DNA of 8,088 nucleotides from Ruminococcus sp. (lineage in GTDB: Bacteria > Bacillota > Clostridia > Oscillospirales > Ruminococcaceae): contig JAFYET010000057.1 of the NCBI GenBank assembly GCA_017544125.1, forward strand, positions 1 to 8,088, written 5' to 3'. Positions 1 through 4,862 of the stretch are shown piece after piece; within the stretch, counting starts at the first letter, position 1, and the number at the start of each line of letters is the position of its first letter. A program made the translations under genes and the position numbers. The notes beneath the pieces were generated by a model. The model searched no databases. It saw nothing but the letters and a program-made list of their open reading frames with translations, and was not told where the DNA came from.

Positions 1-117
1 GAAACGATAATCCGCCTTGAAAAAGGCCACTATAACCCCTCCCTCAAACTCGCTATGGATATAGCCAAGGTCTTCGGCACCACAGTTGAGGAGCTGTTCA
101 GCTTTGAGGAGGAGTGA
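1..117 (+). CDS. XRE-family transcriptional regulator, C-terminal part only
   Basis: The first 39 codons of the window are open in frame 1 and end at TGA 115-117. The visible protein reads [20 protein letters not shown] and then continues to a glutamate-rich tail ending FSFEEE. The I-x-x-L-E-K-G-x-Y-N-P-S-L segment is the recognition helix and following helix of the short Cro/CI-like (XRE) regulators, which are usually about 65-75 residues long. The N-terminal ~28 residues lie outside the window. Such stand-alone HTH proteins act in the cytoplasm as DNA-binding regulators, often paired with a small membrane protein gene. The target cannot be read here. It converges on tspO and shares a terminator hairpin with it. 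The family call is firm; the function beyond DNA binding is unknown. Confidence 0.85.
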   Translation, partial: ETIIRLEKGHYNPSLKLAMDIAKVFGTTVEELFSFEEE

Positions 118-140
118 CGCAGCACTATATTATATAACAC

Positions 141-174
141 AAAATCCGCCGAGCCCCCGCCCGGCGGATTTTTT
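141..174 (+). terminator. Intrinsic terminator after the XRE gene, possibly bidirectional
   Basis: A perfect 11-bp stem pairs 141-151 (AAAATCCGCCG) with 162-172 (CGGCGGATTTT) around a C-rich 10-nt loop. On the plus strand six T residues follow (169-174), a classic intrinsic terminator 24 nt after the XRE stop. On the minus strand the hairpin begins at the tspO stop codon (174-176) and is followed by TTTTGTGTT, so it probably also ends the converging tspO transcript, less efficiently. Confidence 0.88.
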
Positions 175-644
175 CAGTTGAGCACCGCTATCCCGATATT
201 CAGATAACACGCAAACATACACCAGCCCAGATACAAAAGGTTCATTATCCCCGCTAACTTTCTCTTGCGGTAAAAATCAAGCACCATAAGCCCCACGGCA
301 ATCGTCAGCGCCACAAGGGTCACAGCCGCCGCCCATAGGAAATGCAGCCTGAAAAATATAACGCTCCAGGCAAGGTTGAGTATCAGCTGCAAAGCAAATA
401 TCTTAACGCTCACGCCCGTGTTACCGCCCGACGCTCTGAATATAAGATACGCCGATGCCCCCAGCAGCCCGTATATGACCGCCCACATTACCGGGAACAG
501 CCACCCGGGCGGCGCAAGCGGCGGCGAGATGAGCGTGTCATAAAAGCCCCCGAAATTCCCGCCGATGAGCGCACTCACCGCCCCGAAAAGCTCCGCCCCC
601 ACTATCCATATCAAAAGCTCGGTCTTGTTTATCTTCTCACGCAT
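174..644 (-). CDS. tspO: TspO/MBR family tryptophan-rich sensory membrane protein
   Basis: Translocator-protein family (TspO/MBR/PBR): small five-helix membrane proteins that bind porphyrins and related ligands and take part in stress or tetrapyrrole regulation. Family hallmarks are present: PPLAPPGWLFPVMWAVIYG (residues 41-59), the FALQLILNLAWSVIFF helix (83-98), and the last helix LLYLGWCMFACYLN (136-149) ending in the conserved L-N. Five hydrophobic segments lie near 10-28, 46-69, 80-99, 103-122 and 133-154. The 156-residue length is normal for bacterial members. The start chosen is the ATG at 642-644, preceded by a GGGGGT Shine-Dalgarno; an in-frame upstream extension to 719 lacks a ribosome site and reads through AT-rich repeat sequence. 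It is monocistronic: a strong tRNA terminator lies upstream, so it needs its own promoter in 645-720, where TATACT (667-672) is a possible -10 without a good -35. The ligand in this organism is unknown. Confidence 0.9.
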   Translation of the reverse strand: MREKINKTELLIWIVGAELFGAVSALIGGNFGGFYDTLISPPLAPPGWLFPVMWAVIYGLLGASAYLIFRASGGNTGVSVKIFALQLILNLAWSVIFFRLHFLWAAAVTLVALTIAVGLMVLDFYRKRKLAGIMNLLYLGWCMFACYLNIGIAVLN

Positions 645-720
645 ACATATACCCCCAAGGTTTTTTAGTATATTGTATGCGGTTTGTTTTTCTTTATTCT
701 TACTTCTTACATCTAACATC

Positions 721-753
721 TAAAAAGATCCCATGACACAAGTCATGGGATCT
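721..753 (-). terminator. Intrinsic terminator of the tRNA array
   Basis: A perfect 12-bp stem (726-737 with 742-753, AGATCCCATGAC / GTCATGGGATCT) closes a 4-nt loop and is followed on the minus strand by TTTTT (722-726). It starts 7 nt after the encoded CCA of tRNA-Cys, so it is the terminator of the four-tRNA transcript. Confidence 0.93.
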
Positions 754-760
754 CTCTAAC

Positions 761-834
761 TGGAGGCGCCGACCGGATTTGAACCGGTGATCAAGGTGTT
801 GCAGACCTATGCCTTACCACTTGGCTACAGCGCC
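761..834 (-). tRNA. tRNA-Cys (anticodon GCA)
   Basis: The minus-strand sequence folds as a full cloverleaf of 74 nt including an encoded CCA (761-763). The acceptor GGCGCTG pairs with CGGCGCC, the discriminator is U73 as usual for tRNA-Cys, the anticodon loop is CTGCAAC with anticodon GCA, and the T arm is ACCGG-TTCAAAT-CCGGT. The outermost anticodon-stem pair is U-U, a tolerated mismatch. It is the last tRNA of the array; a 7-nt spacer separates it from tRNA-Gly. Confidence 0.97.
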
Positions 835-841
835 TAAAATA

Positions 842-917
842 TGGAGCGGATTACGAGGCTCGAACTCGCTACCTCCACCTTGGCAAGGTGGCGCTCTACC
901 AGATGAGCTAAATCCGC
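842..917 (-). tRNA. tRNA-Gly (anticodon GCC)
   Basis: A 76-nt cloverleaf on the minus strand with encoded CCA (842-844). The acceptor GCGGATT pairs perfectly with AATCCGC; D arm GCTC/GAGC; anticodon stem CCACC/GGTGG around loop TTGCCAA (anticodon GCC); T arm GCGAG-TTCGAGC-CTCGT; discriminator U. Third tRNA of the array, 15 nt after tRNA-Asp. Confidence 0.97.
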
Positions 918-932
918 TTTTGTAAATATAAA

Positions 933-1009
933 TGGCGACCGGAATGGGGCTCGAACCCACGACCTCCAGCGTGACAGGCTGGCGTTCTAACCAACTGAAC
1001 TACCCGGCC
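933..1009 (-). tRNA. tRNA-Asp (anticodon GTC)
   Basis: A 77-nt cloverleaf on the minus strand with encoded CCA (933-935) and discriminator G, as expected for tRNA-Asp. The acceptor GGCCGGG pairs with TCCGGTC through two G-U wobbles; anticodon stem CCAGC/GCTGG with loop CTGTCAC (anticodon GTC); T arm GTGGG-TTCGAGC-CCCAT. Only 2 nt separate it from tRNA-Val upstream, so the two must be cut from one precursor. Confidence 0.97.
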
Positions 1010-1011
1010 AT

Positions 1012-1087
1012 TGGTGGACACTATAGGGCTCGAACCTATGACCCTCTGCTTGTAAGGCAGATGCTCTCCCAGCTGAGCTAAGCTTCC
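1012..1087 (-). tRNA. tRNA-Val (anticodon TAC), mismatched acceptor stem
   Basis: A 76-nt minus-strand cloverleaf with encoded CCA (1012-1014) and discriminator A. The anticodon stem TCTGC/GCAGA carries loop CTTACAA (anticodon TAC, reading GUA and other Val codons); D arm GCTC/GAGC; T arm ATAGG-TTCGAGC-CCTAT. The acceptor arms are GGAAGCT and AGTGTCC, giving an A-G clash at pair 4-69 and a G-U at 5-68, where AGCTTCC would have paired perfectly. The rest of the molecule is intact, so I call it a tRNA gene and flag the stem. It is the first gene of the array. Confidence 0.93.
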
Positions 1088-1092
1088 ACATT

Positions 1093-1111
1093 GTCGCTCT
1101 CTTCAAGCGAC
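1093..1111 (-). other. Hairpin in the leader of the tRNA precursor
   Basis: Between the -10 box and tRNA-Val, the minus strand reads GTCGCT-TGAAGAG-AGCGAC, a 6-bp stem with a 7-nt loop ending 5 nt before the mature tRNA-Val 5' end. It lies in the 5' leader that RNase P would remove. A role in processing or in protecting the precursor is an inference. Confidence 0.5.
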
Positions 1112-1117
1112 TTAATT

Positions 1118-1146
1118 ATTATACACTATAATTTTCGATTTGTCAA
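1118..1146 (-). promoter_or_regulatory. Consensus sigma-A promoter of the tRNA array
   Basis: On the minus strand TTGACA (1141-1146) and TATAAT (1118-1123) are separated by exactly 17 nt (1124-1140): both boxes match the housekeeping consensus fully. The start site would fall near 1111, just at the leader hairpin. This is the expected strength for a stable-RNA operon. Confidence 0.95.
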
Positions 1147-1152
1147 GAGGTT

Positions 1153-1181
1153 TTTGAAAAAATCTTTCAGATTTTTTCAAA
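1153..1181 (-). other. AT-rich perfect inverted repeat between hslO and the tRNA promoter
   Basis: TTTGAAAAAATC (1153-1164) and GATTTTTTCAAA (1170-1181) form a perfect 12-bp inverted repeat with a 5-nt loop. On the minus strand it lies downstream of hslO and ends 6 nt before the -35 box of the tRNA promoter. It could act as a weak terminator for hslO (T-rich right arm, but almost no G-C pairs) or as an AT-rich upstream element of the tRNA promoter. Neither can be decided from sequence. Confidence 0.4.
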
Positions 1182-1260
1182 TGCATAATTCATAAAGCAT
1201 AATGCATAATAAAGGTGCCGCCCAGCGGGCGGTTATTATAATTCTTCATTATTAAGTATT
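1182..1260. repeat. Intergenic AT-word tract with GC hairpin
   Basis: Degenerate repeats of the word GCATAAT (ATGCATAATTCATAAAGC, then ATAATGCATAATAAA) lead into AAGGTG and a compact hairpin CCGCCC-AGC-GGGCGG (1218-1232), followed by AT-rich sequence with ATTCTTCATTATTAAG. There is no ORF and no ribosome site. The GC hairpin lacks a T tract on either strand, so it is at best a weak terminator for hslO. A partly similar arrangement occurs at 4060-4107. Confidence 0.4.
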
Positions 1261-1266
1261 CTTTAA

Positions 1267-2136
1267 TCATTTTCTTATCAGCGCCTCTATCTCCCCGCTT
1301 GTGAACTTGTATACCTTGTCGCAGAAGTGACACTTGACCTCTGTCACCTCGTCCTTTGCCATTTCACGCAGGTCTGCCTCACCGATAGACTGTAAAGCCC
1401 GCTCTACCCTCTCACGAGAGCAGTCGCACTTGTAGCTCACCTCAAAGTCATCAAGAATGTTCGGCTCTAAGCCCTCCAATGTCTTCATGGCTATCTCATC
1501 GACCGTCATTCCCTGGGAGTAAAGCTGCGTTACCGACTGCAAGCCCTTGATGTTTTGCTCTATCACATCAATCGCACTCTCCGGCGCAAAGGGAAGCAGC
1601 TGTATAAGATAGCCGCCTGCATTGGCAACGCTCAGGTCGGGGTTTACAAGCACGCCCAAAGCGCACACGCTCGGTATTTGCTCTGATACCGCAAGGTAGC
1701 TGGTTATGTCCTCGGCTATCTCGCCCGAAACTATCGGCACCTGCCCTGAGTAAGGCTCTTTGAGCCCTAAGTCCTTGACTACCGAGAGTGTGCCGTTTCT
1801 GCCTACTGCGCCCCTTACATCGAGCTTGCCGTAGGCATTGAGCGGCAGCTCAACTATGGGGTTCTGTACATAGCTCTTGACATTGCCGAAGCTGTCAGCT
1901 ACCGCTATCAAAGCCCCCGCAGGTCCGTCGCCGTTCATTCTTACTGTCACCGTGTCGTTTTTGCCCTTTAAGCCAAAGCCCATGAGCGATGCCCCCAAAG
2001 AAAGCCTGCCAAGCGCCGCCGTAACGACCGCCGAGGTCTTATGAATGCGCTCAATCTCGCCGACTATATCCTTGCCGTCAATGGCCGAGCATACGACCGA
2101 TGCGTCCTTGCTTATTACTCTTACTATCCTGCCCAT
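1267..2136 (-). CDS. hslO: Redox-regulated molecular chaperone Hsp33
   Basis: Hsp33 is a cytoplasmic holdase switched on by oxidative or bleach stress: four cysteines hold zinc in the reduced, inactive state and form disulfides on activation. The protein is 289 residues, the usual length. The N-terminal substrate-binding domain shows family motifs MNGDGPAGALIAVAD (67-81), SEQIPS (151-156) and GGYLIQLLP (174-182). The C-terminal redox switch is complete: C237 and C239 in CDCS, then C269 and C272 in CHFC. The ATG (2134-2136) directly follows the TAA of the upstream nucleotidase gene, and an AAAGGA ribosome site lies inside that gene's end. It is the last gene of the yerC operon. No strong terminator follows; the candidate hairpins downstream are weak. 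Confidence 0.97.
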   Translation of the reverse strand: MGRIVRVISKDASVVCSAIDGKDIVGEIERIHKTSAVVTAALGRLSLGASLMGFGLKGKNDTVTVRMNGDGPAGALIAVADSFGNVKSYVQNPIVELPLNAYGKLDVRGAVGRNGTLSVVKDLGLKEPYSGQVPIVSGEIAEDITSYLAVSEQIPSVCALGVLVNPDLSVANAGGYLIQLLPFAPESAIDVIEQNIKGLQSVTQLYSQGMTVDEIAMKTLEGLEPNILDDFEVSYKCDCSRERVERALQSIGEADLREMAKDEVTEVKCHFCDKVYKFTSGEIEALIRK

Positions 2137-2871
2137 TTATCTCATTCCTTTGTTTGTTTTATCTATCCAGTTTATTATAACGTCATACAGCTCATCATAC
2201 GATGCGGCTGTATAGTCTGTGTCATATTCCTCTTTCGCCGCCTTTATATTCCCCTCGGGAAATACATAACAGCTTGTCAGAGATGCATTTTTCGCCCCCT
2301 GCATATCAGATGTCAGCGAGTCGCCTATCACGAGATAACTCTCCCTCGGCTCGCCTATGTCATTTATCACATAATCAAAGAACTCCCTCGCAGGCTTTGA
2401 AAAGCCCACCGCTTCGCTTACATACACTTTTTCTATATGCTCGCCTAAGCCCGTCGAGTTTATCCGCCCCAAGGCATTTCTTGTAACGCCGTTTGTTATG
2501 ATGTATATTCTGGCGTCGGGGATATTTACTTCTATCCTTTCAAGCAATTCAATCGCACCGTCAAGCAGCACGCCGTTATGCGACATAAAGTCGATAAAAT
2601 CGTCATTTATCATAAGAAGCTTATCCTGCGAAAACTCCTTGCCAAGCTCGCCAAACAGCCTTGCAAATCTCTGCTCAAAAAGCTGCGGCTTGGTGATAAG
2701 CCCCTTTTCGTGATCCAGCCAAAGGCTCTTGTTTATGCCCTTGAAGCGCTCATAACTCGCCTGCGTAAAGGCAAGCCCCTTTTGTTCCATAACAAATTCA
2801 AGCGCCATCCGTTCGGAAGCATGAAAGTCAAGCAGCGTCTGGTCAAGGTCAAACAGTAAATTGCGGTGCAT
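2137..2871 (-). CDS. yjjG: YjjG-family HAD pyrimidine nucleotidase
   Basis: HAD-superfamily (subfamily IA) phosphatase resembling YjjG/YfnB, which hydrolyse nucleoside monophosphates with preference for non-canonical pyrimidines and so protect DNA from altered nucleotides. All four HAD motifs are visible in 244 residues: motif I DLDQT (nucleophile D8, acid D10), motif II IITNG (T126), motif III K159 in FSKPAREFF, and motif IV GDSLTSD (D184, D189). The cap-domain stretch INKSLWLDHEKGLIT (46-60) followed by QLFEQRF closely resembles the E. coli YjjG cap, which favours this family over phosphoglycolate phosphatases. The start ATG 2869-2871 is preceded by GGGAGAG, overlapping the end of the methyltransferase gene 14 nt upstream. 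Its substrate is inferred from family only. Confidence 0.88.
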   Translation of the reverse strand: MHRNLLFDLDQTLLDFHASERMALEFVMEQKGLAFTQASYERFKGINKSLWLDHEKGLITKPQLFEQRFARLFGELGKEFSQDKLLMINDDFIDFMSHNGVLLDGAIELLERIEVNIPDARIYIITNGVTRNALGRINSTGLGEHIEKVYVSEAVGFSKPAREFFDYVINDIGEPRESYLVIGDSLTSDMQGAKNASLTSCYVFPEGNIKAAKEEYDTDYTAASYDELYDVIINWIDKTNKGMR

Positions 2872-2885
2872 TGATACGCTCTCCC

Positions 2886-3644
2886 TTACTCTGCGCTGTC
2901 GGCTATCTTTTTGCAGACGTAAACTATGCGCTGTGTAGTGTCTGTAGGCTTTTTGTCGGTGTAATCATCAAACCTGTCAAGTATCTCAAAGCCCGCCTGC
3001 GCAAGCGCCCCCTCAATAGTCTGCGAGTCAAAGGCTATCTCGCTAAAGCTCTCACTAAAGCGCTCGTACTTCCCGTCCTCCTGCTCCTCAAAAAAGTCAA
3101 GCAGTATATTCACCGAGCCGTCGGCTTTATCATATTCATTCTGCCATACGCAGTAAAGCCCCTCGGTGTCATAAACGAACGTGTTGTTCCCAAGCACCTC
3201 TTTATGCTTGTAGGGGGTGTTCACATCAAATATAAACATCCCGTCAGGGAACGCAAAAAGCGACACCCTCTCAAAAGCCGTCTTTATCTCATCAAGCGAT
3301 GAGAGGTGGTTTATGCTGTCAAGGGTGCATACCGTCACATCAATGGTGCCGAACATATCAAGTTCGGTCATGCTCTGGTTCAAATACTGTATCGGCAGCT
3401 CGCTGTCGTATTTCTTGTCAAGTGCGCATGAGAGCATTTCGTCTGAGGCATCTGTGCCTATCACATCATACCCCATTTTCGCAAACACCTCAGCAAGCGA
3501 ACCAGTGCCGCAGACCATGTCGAGCAGTATCTCCCGCCTGCCGCCAAAGCGCCTTACCTGCGAGTCTATAAACTGCGCCATGCCCTCGTAGTCAACATCA
3601 GCCTGTAGCTTGTCATAAAAGTAAGCAAACTGCGAGTATGCCAT
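2886..3644 (-). CDS. Class I SAM-dependent methyltransferase
   Basis: A 252-residue cytoplasmic Rossmann-fold methyltransferase. Motif I is LDMVCGTGSLAEVFA (41-55), with Met-Val where most relatives have Leu-Gly or Leu-Ala but with the G-T-G loop intact. The acidic residue that binds the SAM ribose is D65 in IGTDASDEML. Post-motif segments FGTIDVTVCTLDSINHL (98-114) and a long beta-rich C-terminal half match the YodH/UbiE-like group that follows yerC or shares operons in many Firmicutes. The substrate cannot be read from sequence. Translation is coupled: the ATG overlaps the yerC stop in TAATG. A GGGCGG ribosome site lies within the end of yerC. Confidence 0.88.
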   Translation of the reverse strand: MAYSQFAYFYDKLQADVDYEGMAQFIDSQVRRFGGRREILLDMVCGTGSLAEVFAKMGYDVIGTDASDEMLSCALDKKYDSELPIQYLNQSMTELDMFGTIDVTVCTLDSINHLSSLDEIKTAFERVSLFAFPDGMFIFDVNTPYKHKEVLGNNTFVYDTEGLYCVWQNEYDKADGSVNILLDFFEEQEDGKYERFSESFSEIAFDSQTIEGALAQAGFEILDRFDDYTDKKPTDTTQRIVYVCKKIADSAE

Positions 3645-3952
3645 TACTTACCGCCCTTTTTCTTGTTTTTGAGCCGCTCAAAGGCTATGCTGTAACCGCC
3701 TGCCCCGTCATAGGAAAGTGAGCGGTTCACTCTGCTTATTGTCGCAGTGGAAGCGCCCGTTGCGCCGACAATGTCGCTGTATACGTGGTTCTCGGTGAGC
3801 ATCTGTGCCACCTTGAATCTCTGCGACAGCGCCTTTAGCTCGGGAACAGTACACAGGTCCTTGAAAAACAGCCTGCACTCCTCCACCGTTTCAAGTGTGA
3901 GTATAGCCTCATAAAGGTCATCAAGATTATTTATCTCCAGCTTTTCTCTCAT
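3644..3952 (-). CDS. yerC: YerC/YecD family TrpR-like DNA-binding protein
   Basis: A 102-residue protein of the YerC/YecD family, distant relatives of the tryptophan repressor found across Firmicutes. The N-terminal helices (LDDLYEAILTLETVEECRLF, 10-29) and LKALSQRFKVAQML (39-52) form the helical core. The helix-turn-helix is YSDIVGATGASTATISRVNR (58-77), with the typical G-A-S-x-A-T-I-S-R recognition helix, followed by a lysine-rich tail (KNKKKGGK). The family is thought to bind DNA, but the ligand and regulon are not established as far as I know. The start ATG (3950-3952) has an AAGGGG ribosome site 9 nt upstream. It heads the operon, and its promoter lies inside an inverted repeat, which makes autoregulation possible but unproven. 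Confidence 0.93.
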   Translation of the reverse strand: MREKLEINNLDDLYEAILTLETVEECRLFFKDLCTVPELKALSQRFKVAQMLTENHVYSDIVGATGASTATISRVNRSLSYDGAGGYSIAFERLKNKKKGGK

Positions 3953-3961
3953 AATGAATAT

Positions 3962-4037
3962 CCCCTTACTTTCAAACTGTAAAGTGTAAAAATGCTACAT
4001 ATACATTTTAGCACATTACATTATGAAAGTAAAGGGG
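3962..4037 (-). promoter_or_regulatory. Promoter of the yerC operon within a long inverted repeat
   Basis: On the minus strand TTTACT (4028-4033; four of six to consensus) and TAAAAT (4005-4010; five of six) are 17 nt apart, placing the start near 3998 and giving a leader of about 46 nt. The promoter lies between the arms of an inverted repeat: 4025-4037 (GAAAGTAAAGGGG) and 3962-3973 (CCCCTTACTTTC), complementary except for one extra base and 51 nt apart. One arm overlaps the -35 box; the other contains the AAGGGG ribosome site. A protein binding both arms, possibly YerC, would block transcription; this is inference. Confidence 0.6.
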
Positions 4038-4059
4038 TTTTTGAAAATTTCTTTATTCT

Positions 4060-4107
4060 GTCACATCAGATATGCCGCAGGCGCACCTTAACTTTTAACT
4101 GTTAACC
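4060..4107. repeat. Intergenic word-repeat tract after the CPBP gene
   Basis: On the minus strand, just after the CPBP gene, the sequence reads GTTAACAGTTAAAAGTTAA (three degenerate GTTAA words), then GGTG, then CGCCTGCGGC, which can form a tiny GCC-TGC-GGC hairpin. This is the same order (AT words, AGGTG, GC hairpin) as the tract at 1182-1260, in the opposite orientation. No terminator with a T tract is visible for the upstream operon. Confidence 0.35.
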
Positions 4108-4116
4108 GAGCGCAGC

Positions 4117-4851
4117 TCATATCATCGCCCGCCACTCATCATAAAGCCCGGGCACAGCCGATGTCATAAGTATCATCATAGCCGTTGACAGATCAAGCAG
4201 CGCATGGCTGATGATGATCGGCAGCGGGTCACGCTTTTTGCTAAGGTATATGCAAAATATCACCGTAAGCGGCAGGAAAGATAACAGCCTGTATACCATG
4301 TACTTTGCATCAAACAAAGTCGGTATAAAGCAGTGCTGCAATGCGTAGAAAAATGCCGGGAATATGATAGCGGCATACCTGTTTTTTATCTGCAAAACGC
4401 CGCAGCCTAAGTATAGCCAGTCCTCCGCAAAGGATACTGTCAAAGGAAGCAGTATCATATTCATGACAGCCAGCGGCACTGCGATAGGTGCAACTATGTC
4501 AAGCGATGCCCCGGGCATTACCGAGCCGTAGCATATAAGCCCAGCACCGTACATTCCCGACATACCCACAGCCGCAAACAAAAGCGTCAGCAGCACTGTC
4601 TTTTTAACGCTCCTACCGCCCTTTTTGAGCCCCATGAACTCAAAATAGCCGACCCCCGCTTTCTTTAGCAGGCAGTATATCAGCAGTATGGTGGCAATGT
4701 TGACAACACTCGCCGCTATCGACCACCATACGCCTATCTCTTTAAGCTCCCTGCCAGTAACAGCAGCACCTATAACAAATATCAGCAAAAACGCCACACT
4801 GCGTATGGGCAGCAGGTATTTCATATAGCCAGTCTTTTCGTTTTCAGCCAT
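4117..4851 (-). CDS. CPBP-family intramembrane protein, altered active-site motif
   Basis: A 244-residue integral membrane protein with about seven hydrophobic helices (near 13-33, 43-62, 84-108, 118-140, 160-178, 185-204, 209-232). It resembles the CPBP (CAAX protease / bacteriocin-processing, Abi) family of intramembrane glutamic proteases. Motif 1, normally E-E-x-x-x-R, appears as AEDWLYLGCGVL (142-153): the first Glu (E143) is kept, the second is Asp (D144), and Leu replaces the Arg. Motif 2 is FFYALQH (H173), and motif 3 is SHALLD (H216, with D220 in place of the usual Asn). Either specificity is changed or proteolysis is lost. It starts 11 nt after the EAL-protein stop, with a strong AAGGAGAGG ribosome site overlapping that stop, so the pair is translated from one transcript. 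Substrate unknown. Confidence 0.75.
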   Translation of the reverse strand: MAENEKTGYMKYLLPIRSVAFLLIFVIGAAVTGRELKEIGVWWSIAASVVNIATILLIYCLLKKAGVGYFEFMGLKKGGRSVKKTVLLTLLFAAVGMSGMYGAGLICYGSVMPGASLDIVAPIAVPLAVMNMILLPLTVSFAEDWLYLGCGVLQIKNRYAAIIFPAFFYALQHCFIPTLFDAKYMVYRLLSFLPLTVIFCIYLSKKRDPLPIIISHALLDLSTAMMILMTSAVPGLYDEWRAMI

Positions 4852-4862
4852 TTAGCCTCTCC

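Noticed and set aside
342..668. Plus-strand ORF of 108 codons, arginine-rich
   Set aside because: It is antisense to tspO, has no ribosome site, and its composition is a shadow of the hydrophobic tspO codons.
645..719. N-terminal extension of tspO to an ATG at 719
   Set aside because: The extension is charged, non-family and AT-rich, and lacks a ribosome site; the GGGGGT site fits the ATG at 642-644.
745..1010. Prophage or island attachment site at the tRNA array
   Set aside because: No duplicated tRNA 3' end, integrase or foreign gene lies beside the array; a normal terminator follows it.
1218..1232. Intrinsic terminator of hslO
   Set aside because: The hairpin is GC-rich, but neither strand has a T tract after it (minus reads CACCTTTATTATG), so I list it only as part of the repeat tract.
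1182..1260. CRISPR-like repeat array in the AT-word tract
   Set aside because: The units are 5-8 nt, degenerate and without spacers, and there are no cas genes.
2871..3302. Plus-strand ORF of 143 codons
   Set aside because: Antisense to the methyltransferase, whose motifs and translational coupling are clear.
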